Below are positions 1 through 7,594 of a stretch of 14,871 bases of DNA, one piece after another. Within the stretch, counting starts at the first letter, position 1; each line of letters begins with the position of its first letter. Both the position numbers and the translations under genes were made by a program. This stretch comes from Emcibacteraceae bacterium (lineage in GTDB: Bacteria; Pseudomonadota; Alphaproteobacteria; Sphingomonadales; Emcibacteraceae): NCBI GenBank assembly GCA_016763335.1, contig JAESUD010000370.1:1-14871 (forward strand), read 5' to 3'. The notes beneath the pieces are model-generated. The model ran no database searches. It saw only the letters and a list, made by a program, of their open reading frames with translations, and was not told the origin of the DNA.

Positions 1-616
1 GACCGAACTCTTCCGGTGTCATATCGCCACCTTCAATATACCAAAACGGTTGCCCGATATGTTCAAAACCGGGTAAGAGTGAGCCACCTTCGCCGCCCAT
101 ATTATGCGTATAACCCATACCGCCAAGACTTATGGCCGCCAACGTGCTGCCGTGATAGGCATTCATTCGGCTAATGAAAGTCTTTTTTGAAGATTGGCCT
201 TTAATATCCCAATAATGCCTCACTAATCTTACATTTGTATCGTTAGCTTCCGAACCGGAACTGGCAAAAAAGAAATGATTAAAACCATCTGGCGTTACCT
301 CAGATAAAAGCCTCGACAGCTCAATCTGCGGGGGATGGCTGGTTTGAAAAAAACTATTGTAATAAGGTAATTGCCGCATTTGCCTATCTGCGGCTTCAAT
401 CAATTCCGAACGGCCATAACCCACATTCACGCACCACAGTCCGGCCATGCCATCAAGAATTTTATTATCTTCAGAATCCCAGATATAACTACCCTCAGCT
501 TTTGTGATAACCCGCGTCCCTTTTTTACCTAGGGCATCAGGATCACTGAACGGATGGACATGGTGATCCCGGTCAAATTCCTGCCATTGCTCGGTCGTTC
601 TATTGTAATTAATCAT
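1..616 (-). CDS. spuC: Polyamine (putrescine):pyruvate aminotransferase, class III, 3' end outside window
   Basis: PLP-dependent class III aminotransferase, expected to move the terminal amino group of putrescine, another diamine or the gamma-glutamylated diamine to pyruvate in the cytoplasm. Residues 1-205 are visible. The N-terminal stretch reads very like Pseudomonas SpuC: RDHHVHPFSD near 16-25, GLWCVNVGYG at 59-68, SSGSEANDT at 119-127 (phosphate-binding region of PLP) and AYHGST at 153-158. The PLP lysine lies beyond the window edge and cannot be checked. The ATG at 616 has a strong SD (AAGGAG) just upstream. It is the last visible gene of the minus-strand operon, 31 bp after puuC. With no flavin oxidase (PuuB) in the window, this enzyme probably makes the aldehyde that PuuC oxidises. 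Substrate assignment among putrescine, cadaverine and spermidine is inferred. Confidence 0.9.
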   Translation of the reverse strand, partial: MINYNRTTEQWQEFDRDHHVHPFSDPDALGKKGTRVITKAEGSYIWDSEDNKILDGMAGLWCVNVGYGRSELIEAADRQMRQLPYYNSFFQTSHPPQIELSRLLSEVTPDGFNHFFFASSGSEANDTNVRLVRHYWDIKGQSSKKTFISRMNAYHGSTLAAISLGGMGYTHNMGGEGGSLLPGFEHIGQPFWYIEGGDMTPEEFG

Positions 617-647
617 ACTTTTTCTCCTTAATCAGATCTTTATTCTC

Positions 648-2135
648 TTAAAGTTGAACCCAAGTCGTCTTGAGATCAGTATATTTTTCCAGTGCATGAA
701 TTGATTTATCGCGGCCAAATCCTGATTGTTTAAAACCACCGAAGGGCACCGTCATATCCCCTGTTGGGTCCCAACAATTGACCCAAACTGTTCCCGCCCG
801 AATAGCGCGAGCCATACGGTGAGCTTGAGAAATATCTTTGCTCCATACCCCAGCTGCCAATCCATAAATTGTATCATTGGCCAAGGTGATGGCCTCTTGT
901 TCACCATCAAAAGTTAAGACAGATAAAACCGGACCGAATATTTCTTCTTTTGCGATGGTCATATCTGGCATCACATCATCAAAAATTGTCGGATCAACAA
1001 AGAAACCATCACGTCCAGCACTTCTGCATCCACCAACTTTTAAGGTCGCCCCTTCTTCATTTGCTTTATCGATAAAACCTAAAACACGGTTCATATGCTG
1101 TTCTTCAACTAGCGATCCCATTGTCGTATCCGGATCAAGCGGGTCACCTACCTTATAATTATCAGCGGCCTTCATAAGTTTTTCCATAAACTCATCTTTT
1201 ATGGCCCTGTCAATTAGCAAACGTGACCCCGCTGTGCAAACCTCACCCTGATTAAAAAATATGCCGCCGATAGCAGCACTGGCCGCCTTATCCAAATCCG
1301 GGCAATCTTTCATCACAACATGTGGTGATTTTCCACCACATTCAAGCGACACCCGTTTCAGGTTTGATTTGCCACTATATTGCATGAAATATTTACCAAC
1401 CTCGGTTGACCCGGTGAAAGCAATCATGTCCACATCCATATGCAAACCAAGTGCTTGTCCTGCTGTTTCGCCAAATCCGGGTAAAACATTCAATACCCCG
1501 TCAGGAATACCCGCTTCTGAAGCCAATTCTGCCAAACGAAGAATGGATAATGGTGATTGCTCCGCGGGCTTTACGACAACACTATTTCCTACTGCGAGTG
1601 AAGGACCAAGCTTCCAACAGGCCATCATCAACGGAAAATTCCACGGCACAACAATGCCAATAACGCCAAGTGCTTCCCGTGTCACCAAGGCCAGAGCACT
1701 AGGATCAGTCGGGGCAATTTCGTCCATTAATTTATCCGCCGCTTCACCGTACCAATGGAGGGTGCGGGCGCAAGCCGGAATATCAACCGCCATAGCATCT
1801 GAGATCGGTTTCCCCATGTCCATGGTTTCAAGTAATGCCAATTCGTCTTTATGTTGTAAGATCAAATCACCAAGGCGCATCAAATGCTTTCCACGAAGCG
1901 CCGGATGCATATTAGACCAAACGCCACTTTCAAAAGTATCGCGTGCGACTTTAACAGCAACATCGACATCTTCTTTACCACATTCTGTAACATCGTTTAT
2001 TTTTTGTGCAGTGGCAGGATTAATATTGACAAATGTTTTGCCGGAAAGAGAATTTACATATTTACCGTTAATAAAAGCCTGATTCTGAATTGATAGTTCC
2101 GCAGCCTTTTTCTCCCAATCGTGATATGTTTTCAT
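648..2135 (-). CDS. puuC: Gamma-glutamyl-gamma-aminobutyraldehyde dehydrogenase (ALDH superfamily)
   Basis: NAD(P)-dependent aldehyde dehydrogenase of 495 residues, the same length as E. coli PuuC and alike throughout. It should oxidise gamma-glutamyl-gamma-aminobutyraldehyde (or the free aminoaldehyde) to the acid. Visible landmarks are PWNFP at 164-168 with the oxyanion Asn166, the cofactor lysine 189 in VVVKP, FTGSTEVG at 240-247, general-base Glu265 in SLECGGKS, catalytic Cys300 in FFNQGEVCTAG, EEIFGPV near 397-403, and a PuuC-like C-terminus (MTVPFGGFKQSGFGRDKS near 461-478). All catalytic residues are intact. The ATG at 2135 is preceded by AGGA. It lies 129 bp after puuA and 31 bp before the spuC-like gene, consistent with one transcript. 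Preference between glutamylated and free aldehyde cannot be read from sequence. Confidence 0.93.
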   Translation of the reverse strand: MKTYHDWEKKAAELSIQNQAFINGKYVNSLSGKTFVNINPATAQKINDVTECGKEDVDVAVKVARDTFESGVWSNMHPALRGKHLMRLGDLILQHKDELALLETMDMGKPISDAMAVDIPACARTLHWYGEAADKLMDEIAPTDPSALALVTREALGVIGIVVPWNFPLMMACWKLGPSLAVGNSVVVKPAEQSPLSILRLAELASEAGIPDGVLNVLPGFGETAGQALGLHMDVDMIAFTGSTEVGKYFMQYSGKSNLKRVSLECGGKSPHVVMKDCPDLDKAASAAIGGIFFNQGEVCTAGSRLLIDRAIKDEFMEKLMKAADNYKVGDPLDPDTTMGSLVEEQHMNRVLGFIDKANEEGATLKVGGCRSAGRDGFFVDPTIFDDVMPDMTIAKEEIFGPVLSVLTFDGEQEAITLANDTIYGLAAGVWSKDISQAHRMARAIRAGTVWVNCWDPTGDMTVPFGGFKQSGFGRDKSIHALEKYTDLKTTWVQL

Positions 2136-2264
2136 GATCCTACTCTTTCATTATTTTTTCTTAGCTATCTCATTTGCCGATTTTTATGAATATGACGCAG
2201 CTTCCATTGCGACAGTTCAGAGGCTATTAAAATAGCTATTTAGAAAAATTCTTTAAATTATTTT

Positions 2265-3626
2265 CTATACATTCGTTAGCAGATAACGAATTTCCCAAGA
2301 CGAAAGAACACTGTAATTTGCCAAATATTCTTTCTTCTTAACATCCGCGAAAGTGGTGACAAATTCATCACTTAATATTTCTCTCATTTTCTTGGAATTT
2401 GTGAAATTATCCAATCCCGATTGAAAATTTTGTGGTAATTTAAGTGTTTCAAGATCATAAGCTGACGCGGTTAATGCTTCGCTCGGCTCAAGTTTTTCAA
2501 CCATCCCAAGATATCCGGACAACAGTGATGCGGCAATCATTAGATAAGGGTTTACATCTGCACCAGCTATTCGGTTTTCAATCCGTCGCGCGGCTCTGCC
2601 CCCTTCGGGTACTCGCAAACCAACCGACCGGTTTTCCAGACCCCAATGAAGATTAACTGGTGAACTTAAACTACTGCCAATCCGCAGATAACTATTAGCA
2701 TATGGTGCAAGTAAAGGCATAAGTGCTGGAATATATTTTTGAAGTCCACCAATATGAAAATGAAATAAGTCGGTATTGTCACCATCCTCATCTGCAAAAA
2801 CATTGATACCGTCGCTGACACCTACGACGCTTTGGTGAACATGCATTGCACTACCGAACTCTTCGGAATATGGCTTGGACATAAAGCTGGCAAATACATC
2901 ATGGCGGATGGCCGTTTGCTTCAACAGGCGTTTAAAATAAAAAGCCTGATCGGCCACTTTAAGCGGATCGCCGTGATGCATATTCATTTCAAACTGGGCT
3001 GGGCCTGCTTCTTGCGTTAACGTATTCACTGAAATATTCATGATTTCGCAATATTTATAAACATCATCAAACAAATCGCTAAATTCATCAAGCCCGTCTA
3101 ATGACAACATGCCTTTATCCAGCATCTGTTTTTTTGAACGGCCTTTTGGCGGAATCGGTGGACTTTCAACCTCATCCTGATTAGCCAGAAGGAAGAATTC
3201 AAATTCTGGAGCTACGATTGGTTTCCATCCCTGTGTCTCATATAAAGACAAGACATTACGAAGCACCTGACGAGGTGAAGAATTGGTTTTTTCACCGTTG
3301 GCCTTAACTAAATCACAAATAATACACGCCGTTGGAATTTTGCGCCATGGCACAATGCTTATGGTGTCGAAGTCCGGTATAAAATACAAATCCTCTTCAA
3401 GGTCGGTTATATATTCACTACTTACGAAATCGCAATTAATAGTCAGGGAAAATAAAGATTCAGGCATGCGGTGCCCGCCACTACGTAATCCTTCAATAAA
3501 TTTTTCCTGAGGCATAATCTTTCCGCGGCTAATACCTGCAAAATCACTGATCACAATTTCCACATCATGGATATTATTCTGGTCCAACCAATTTTCGATT
3601 TCCGTAATTCTGTTGTTATCTTTCAT
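2265..3626 (-). CDS. puuA: Gamma-glutamylpolyamine synthetase (glutamine synthetase family)
   Basis: ATP-dependent ligase joining glutamate to a polyamine amino group, the first step of the gamma-glutamylated pathway (PuuA in E. coli; SpuB/PauA proteins in Pseudomonas). At 453 residues it has the family's usual length. The beta-grasp N-domain is near 20-105. Catalytic-domain signatures visible are APEFEFFL (139-146, metal ligands Glu141/Glu143), QEAGPAQFEMN (205-215), GSAMHVHQS (258-266), the ATP/phosphate region NRSVGLRVP (332-340) and RRIENRIAGADVNPYL (347-362). The loop after 200 resembles GlnA3/PuuA-type enzymes more than true glutamine synthetase, and there is no adenylylation-type C-terminus. 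A very strong SD (GGAGGTGAT) precedes the ATG. A promoter and a perfect palindrome lie 90-140 bp upstream, so it can probably be transcribed independently of the two genes before it. Confidence 0.9.
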   Translation of the reverse strand: MKDNNRITEIENWLDQNNIHDVEIVISDFAGISRGKIMPQEKFIEGLRSGGHRMPESLFSLTINCDFVSSEYITDLEEDLYFIPDFDTISIVPWRKIPTACIICDLVKANGEKTNSSPRQVLRNVLSLYETQGWKPIVAPEFEFFLLANQDEVESPPIPPKGRSKKQMLDKGMLSLDGLDEFSDLFDDVYKYCEIMNISVNTLTQEAGPAQFEMNMHHGDPLKVADQAFYFKRLLKQTAIRHDVFASFMSKPYSEEFGSAMHVHQSVVGVSDGINVFADEDGDNTDLFHFHIGGLQKYIPALMPLLAPYANSYLRIGSSLSSPVNLHWGLENRSVGLRVPEGGRAARRIENRIAGADVNPYLMIAASLLSGYLGMVEKLEPSEALTASAYDLETLKLPQNFQSGLDNFTNSKKMREILSDEFVTTFADVKKKEYLANYSVLSSWEIRYLLTNV

Positions 3627-3718
3627 ACATCACCTCCACCTTCGCCGAATTTGTTCGGGGATTATTTTTTTCTTCCACTCTAAAAACATGTATGCTCTAT
3701 TTGAGGACATAAAGCTAC

Positions 3719-3738
3719 TAATTTGTGATCACAAATTA
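3719..3738. promoter_or_regulatory. Perfect 20-bp palindromic operator upstream of puuA
   Basis: TAATTTGTGATCACAAATTA is a perfect inverted repeat. It directly abuts the -10 of the predicted puuA promoter, covering the expected transcription start, which suits a repressor. An almost identical palindrome lies at 6471-6488, in the spacer between the operon's first gene and the divergent GntR gene. The TGT...ACA core is typical of GntR/FCD operators, so binding by the GntR protein encoded from 6792 is the leading inference. Confidence 0.75.
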
Positions 3739-3767
3739 AATATATATAAAATACACCTATATCTCAA
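3739..3767 (-). promoter_or_regulatory. Predicted sigma70-type promoter for puuA-puuC-spuC
   Basis: On the minus strand a TTGAGA -35 (3762-3767), a 17-bp spacer and a TATATT -10 (3739-3744) sit about 110 bp upstream of the puuA ATG. The 186-bp gap after the amidohydrolase gene and the adjoining palindrome support a second, internal operon promoter. This is a by-eye match only. Confidence 0.5.
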
Positions 3768-3812
3768 CCAAAGCTCAAGATCACATTATAAAACTTACAC
3801 GTTTATTTCAGA

Positions 3813-5561
3813 TCATTTTTTATAGACTACTTGACCGTCCATCATGGTCATATCGACTTCAATCTTATGAATATCATAGGGGCCCGATTCAAGCGGATTT
3901 TTATCTAGAATAATTAAATCAGCTTTTTTACCAACTTTAATCGATCCTATTTCATCCTCCATGTGAAGCTGGTAGGCGGCATCATATGTATATCCACGAA
4001 TTAAACTCGCCACATCCAAACGTTCTTCAATCGGCGGCTGGATCAGAGCGTCCGGTTGTCCCGCACTCTGCCTTGTATGCCCTATTTCAATATTGAAAAT
4101 CGGTGACATGCCAAGTGTTCCCGCACCGGATGCCGGGAAGTCACTACCAAAAGTCAACCGCACTCCTTCTTGCTTATAACTATTAAAGCGGAAATAACGA
4201 TTAAACTGATCATCACTTACAAACGGTTTTCCGCCCATATCATAGCTGGCCCATAATGGGGTGCTTTGCGCGATAACATCTAGCTCTGCAAATCTTTTGA
4301 CCGCTTCATCGGTTATAACCTGTACATGGCAAATGGTATAACGACTTGAGCTATCCCCATAAGCTTTACGAGCGGCTTCAATGGCATTTAAAGTTTCATG
4401 TATCGTTCTGTCACCTAAGGCATGGACATGAACATCAATCTGACGTCCGGCCGCCTCAACAACCAAATCAGTAATCTGTTGTTGGGTTAAAGCCGTGGCT
4501 CCGTTATTTCCGGGATCATTTTGATAATCTTCAAACATACCGGCGGTGCGTCCTTCGATCGTACCATCATCCATTATTTTCAACATACGAATATGATAGT
4601 TATCGGTCTTGCTGATTTTTGCCAACTCGTCTATTTGATCCAAAACACCTTCAATATGCTCCGGTGAAGCAACCATGACGGAACCCACCAATCTAACCGT
4701 AAATTCATCCGCATCATCAAGGTTTTTCATGACCGCTAACGCCATACCCGCCACATCAAGTGCACCCGCATCAAAGACAGAGGTAACGCCATATTCATTC
4801 ATAATATCAAATACCCGCCCCGTACCGTCGGTTACTGATTTCTCTGTAAATACATTTAAGCGGTCCATTGCATCCGAGGCCGTTCCTTCCAAGAACCATC
4901 CTGTCGGGTTTCCATCCTGATCTCTTTTATAAAAATTAAAACCTGGCGTAGGGTCAATCGTATCTTTGGTGATACCCAGTTTTTCCATGGCCATTGAATT
5001 GGCCCAACCACTATGAAACCCTTCATCCATGATAAAAACGGGGCGATCAGACACCACGCTATCGAGCATTTCTTTTGTCGGTCCTTCCTCACCAAAAACT
5101 GAGGCCAGAAAACCATAACCGAATATGAGCGGTAAATCCTCATTCGCCTCCGCATACTCACCTACTGCTTTAATCCAGTCTTCAGTACCGGCAAATGTAT
5201 CAAGCGACAGCGTATTTACATATGCGCCGCCGCTGATGGCATGTGCGTGGGTGTCAATGAAACCCGGCATCATAATCCTGCCGTTCAAGTCATGTATCTG
5301 TGTCTCAGGACCGGTATAATTTTGAACGTCTTCAGCACTTCCAACAAAAACAATCCTGTCATCTTTAACCGCAACAGCCCCTGCCCAAGGATTATCAGCT
5401 TCCAAAGTATAAACCTTACCATTACTAAATATGTGGTCTGCTATATCTTGCGCTTTTTGCTCTTCCACATTGCCACAGGCAGAAATACCAAGTGACAGCA
5501 TTATAATTCCCAAATGCTTGAGATTAAACGTTGAAACCAATTTGATGTTTTTTACAATCAT
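3813..5561 (-). CDS. Lipoprotein amidohydrolase, YtcJ-like (Amidohydro_3)
   Basis: Metal-dependent amidohydrolase of 582 residues with a lipoprotein signal. A hydrophobic stretch ends in the lipobox ISAC with Cys29, so the mature enzyme should be lipid-anchored and extracytoplasmic. The YtcJ-like order of metal-site motifs is intact: FIDTHAHA at 101-108 (His105, His107), LKIMDDGTIEG near 327-337 (Lys328), DVHVHALGD at 376-384, ICHVQ at 410-414 (His412) and FGSDFPAS at 471-478 (Asp474). The family cleaves N-substituted amides and formamides, carbamoyl or ester-like bonds, and most members have no known substrate. It lies 37 bp after the amidotransferase gene in the polyamine operon, which suggests release of an amine or glutamyl unit from an external amide. 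That is inference; no substrate can be named. The start at 5561 has an AGGGA-like SD. Confidence 0.85.
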   Translation of the reverse strand: MIVKNIKLVSTFNLKHLGIIMLSLGISACGNVEEQKAQDIADHIFSNGKVYTLEADNPWAGAVAVKDDRIVFVGSAEDVQNYTGPETQIHDLNGRIMMPGFIDTHAHAISGGAYVNTLSLDTFAGTEDWIKAVGEYAEANEDLPLIFGYGFLASVFGEEGPTKEMLDSVVSDRPVFIMDEGFHSGWANSMAMEKLGITKDTIDPTPGFNFYKRDQDGNPTGWFLEGTASDAMDRLNVFTEKSVTDGTGRVFDIMNEYGVTSVFDAGALDVAGMALAVMKNLDDADEFTVRLVGSVMVASPEHIEGVLDQIDELAKISKTDNYHIRMLKIMDDGTIEGRTAGMFEDYQNDPGNNGATALTQQQITDLVVEAAGRQIDVHVHALGDRTIHETLNAIEAARKAYGDSSSRYTICHVQVITDEAVKRFAELDVIAQSTPLWASYDMGGKPFVSDDQFNRYFRFNSYKQEGVRLTFGSDFPASGAGTLGMSPIFNIEIGHTRQSAGQPDALIQPPIEERLDVASLIRGYTYDAAYQLHMEDEIGSIKVGKKADLIILDKNPLESGPYDIHKIEVDMTMMDGQVVYKK

Positions 5562-5598
5562 TTTATTTTCCCTATCTTTTTATTCTATTAGTTCTAAA

Positions 5599-6441
5599 TC
5601 AGTTTGACGTTTGCTCAACAAAATCCAACCAATTATTAATCTCTTGCAACCGACAGCACGGGTCCAACACATCCGCGCCCATATTGTGTTTGCATTTAAT
5701 TTCTTCATGATTATCGTCATTTCGCACTATACGGAAATCGGATGAAAGTTGATCTACAGCGGCTTCATCCGGACAAATTCCTTCATCCACTATCATTCCT
5801 TTATATTTCTGAATCAATGAAGCAATATATGTTAAATCAAATTCGGGGTGATACTGAACGCCCCAAAACACGGATGGTCCGCGTTTAAGTTCAATCGCCT
5901 GCACCGACGACATTTCATTTCCTGATAAAATTATTGCCCCTTCCGGTAGGCGCTTCACATGATCCAAATGAATGGCAACAGCATCAAATGGGCTCAGTTT
6001 ACCATTATATAACGGGTGGCATCGACCAATTTCCGTAGTCTGAATATTTCGTGCGATACCGATCTCTCGACCCTTGGTATTTTTTTCCACTTCCCCCCCT
6101 GCAGCTACTACGGCTACTTGCAATCCCCAACAACTACCAAATATTTTAATTTTGCCTTCAAAACATCTCTTCATAAATTCTACCTGACGGCTTATCGCCA
6201 GATCATTTTCATAAATATTTAGTGAAGACCCCGTCCAAATAATTCCATCATATTCTTCCAATGCCTCAACGGAAGGCAAATCCGCATCTTCATCAGCTGG
6301 ATTAACAATATTACAATGGGCATCTGGTCTTAAAAAAAGAACAGCCTTTTTATATAAGGCACTTTGAACAATTTGCCCCGAAGCCACTGTTTTTTCACGC
6401 ACCTCCCTGACATTACCCTCAATAATAAGTAAATTCAGCAT
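5599..6441 (-). CDS. Class I glutamine amidotransferase, probable gamma-glutamyl-omega-amino acid hydrolase
   Basis: A 280-residue class I glutamine amidotransferase/hydrolase with the catalytic triad visible: nucleophile Cys104 in FGSCWGLQ (101-108), His198 and Glu200 in WGVQYHPEF (193-201). The nucleophile elbow (GSCWG) is of the GMP-synthase-like GATase1 type rather than the GICRG type of E. coli PuuD, and the C-terminal 60 residues are extra. In a polyamine operon the likely job is removing glutamate from gamma-glutamyl-GABA or a longer homologue, as PuuD or the Pseudomonas SpuA-like proteins do. It is the first gene of the minus-strand operon and diverges from the GntR gene. The SD is weak (GGGTT). 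The function is inferred from context; the fold and triad are seen directly. Confidence 0.75.
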   Translation of the reverse strand: MLNLLIIEGNVREVREKTVASGQIVQSALYKKAVLFLRPDAHCNIVNPADEDADLPSVEALEEYDGIIWTGSSLNIYENDLAISRQVEFMKRCFEGKIKIFGSCWGLQVAVVAAGGEVEKNTKGREIGIARNIQTTEIGRCHPLYNGKLSPFDAVAIHLDHVKRLPEGAIILSGNEMSSVQAIELKRGPSVFWGVQYHPEFDLTYIASLIQKYKGMIVDEGICPDEAAVDQLSSDFRIVRNDDNHEEIKCKHNMGADVLDPCCRLQEINNWLDFVEQTSN

Positions 6442-6470
6442 ATTATTTAACCCAACAACATTCTAATTTT

Positions 6471-6488
6471 TATCTGTGATCACAAATA
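6471..6488. promoter_or_regulatory. Near-perfect palindromic operator, second copy of the puuA-upstream site
   Basis: TATCTGTGATCACAAATA is an 18-bp inverted repeat with a single mismatched pair, sharing the TGTGATCACAAAT core with the palindrome at 3719-3738. It overlaps the predicted -10 of the leftward promoter of the amidotransferase gene, so occupancy should block transcription. It also lies in the divergent region of gntR, compatible with local autoregulation. Confidence 0.7.
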
Positions 6489-6513
6489 ATGCCATTATTA
6501 AAAAATATTTCAA
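6485..6513 (-). promoter_or_regulatory. Predicted promoter of the amidotransferase-amidohydrolase operon
   Basis: Read on the minus strand: TTGAAA (6508-6513), 17-bp spacer, ATTATT (6485-6490), about 45 bp upstream of the amidotransferase ATG. The -10 overlaps the palindrome. The match is modest and the region AT-rich, so the placement rests mainly on spacing and on the parallel with the puuA promoter. Confidence 0.4.
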
Positions 6514-6791
6514 GAAAATTTAAATTTATTTTTGACACCCTTCTACAACCCTCTGTTTTATAGGATTTAATCCCTTATTAATTACTTGCTAAATTAGATA
6601 ACGGGAAAAATTTATCATTATATTTTAACAAAATTGAATTTATTACTCCTAAGATTTATCGTTAATTTGATCTTAAATATCCTTATAAAATCTACAAAAC
6701 TCTTGACAAAATCACAAAATATAGGCCATTCATTACTTCATACTCATACCAATTACATAAATTAATAATAACGAGAAATTTATTGGCACAA

Positions 6792-7466
6792 ATGAACGTT
6801 AACGACAAAAAAACGTCTGTTGATAGGGTAATCACGCATGAAACAGTATACGAAAGTTTGTATGAATCAATAATATCGGGTCACTTCGAACCAGGTAAGA
6901 CGCTTACAATCCGTGGATTAGCTGAACAATTAGATGTAAGCCCTATGCCCATTCGAGAAGCTATCAGGCGCCTCGTTGCACTAGGCGCACTCGAAATGCA
7001 ATCCACACGAAGAGTTGCCGTGGCCCAGATGACAGATGACCGTTACCGCGAAATTATTGCTGCACGGACATTATTAGAACCTGAAATATCTGCCCGTGCT
7101 TTGCCCAACCTCAATAAACAATTGATCTTAAAATTAGAAAAAATTGACGACGAAATTGAGGATGCTATCAACAAGGGCGAGCCAATTCTTTATAGTCAAA
7201 AAAATAGAGAATTCCACTTCACAATTTATAAAGCGGCAAACTGCCCTATAATGCTCAGACTAATAGAAAGCATATGGCTGCAATTTGGCCCCTTCATGCG
7301 CATTGTTGTTGGGCGCCTCGGCACTTCATATATAGTCGATCAACATATAAATGCGATCACAGCCATAAAAAATAAGGATGAACGAGCCTTAAGAGAAGCT
7401 ATAAAAAAGGACATATATGACGGTATGGATCGTATTGCTAAAGAGCTTCTTGGCTACACTACCTGA
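6792..7466 (+). CDS. GntR-family (FCD/FadR subfamily) transcriptional regulator
   Basis: A 224-residue regulator from the ATG at 6792. An in-frame TTG at 6783 would add three residues and has a GAG at better spacing, so the start is uncertain. Numbering from the TTG: an N-terminal winged helix covers about 20-85, with the GntR signature LTIRGLAEQLDVSPMPIREAIRRL (positions 41-64). An all-helical FCD ligand domain follows from about 86 to 220, with conserved His145 (NREFHF) and His188 (DQHINAI). The third histidine usual in metal-binding FCD proteins is not seen; the segment reads REAIKKDI. It is transcribed away from the polyamine operon and sits next to the palindrome at 6471-6488, so it is the best candidate repressor of the minus-strand genes. 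The effector, perhaps a polyamine intermediate, is unknown. Confidence 0.9.
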   Translation: MNVNDKKTSVDRVITHETVYESLYESIISGHFEPGKTLTIRGLAEQLDVSPMPIREAIRRLVALGALEMQSTRRVAVAQMTDDRYREIIAARTLLEPEISARALPNLNKQLILKLEKIDDEIEDAINKGEPILYSQKNREFHFTIYKAANCPIMLRLIESIWLQFGPFMRIVVGRLGTSYIVDQHINAITAIKNKDERALREAIKKDIYDGMDRIAKELLGYTT

Positions 7467-7594
7467 AATAAATACTTCCACTCGTTAAGAAATATATGGA
7501 TATTATAACCAGCCTTAACCTATACAATCGATTACAATATTCAATATGAAAAATACTTAATCATCAAATCAATATAGTAACGTTATCTCAAATC

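Larger units (their letters stand above)
6442..6782. promoter_or_regulatory. Divergent regulatory region between the amidotransferase and gntR genes
   Basis: A very AT-rich 341-bp spacer holding no gene. It contains the palindrome at 6471-6488 and the leftward promoter overlapping it. Rightward promoter candidates include TTGACA at 6532-6537 with TTTTAT at 6556-6561 (18-bp spacer). A second TTGACA at 6703-6708 has no good -10 at normal spacing. Single half-sites (TCACAAA-like) also occur, for example near 6711. No RNA gene or repeat was seen. Confidence 0.6.

Noticed and set aside
1261..2082. Long plus-strand open frame of 273 codons inside puuC
   Set aside because: It is antisense to an intact, motif-complete aldehyde dehydrogenase, its translation shows no domain, and its composition is that of a shadow frame.
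2145..2159. Second PuuR-box-like match just upstream of puuC
   Set aside because: The similarity comes mainly from T-rich sequence beside the puuC SD, so chance is the simpler explanation.
2223..2236. GCTATT-AA-AATAGC inverted repeat after puuA as a terminator
   Set aside because: The stem is only 6 bp and AT-rich with a 2-base loop and no clean T-tract, and the neighbouring genes appear to be one operon.
3721..3736. CRP/FNR-type site
   Set aside because: TGTGA and TCACA are directly joined with no 6-bp spacer, so the geometry does not fit a CRP dimer. GntR/FCD binding fits better.
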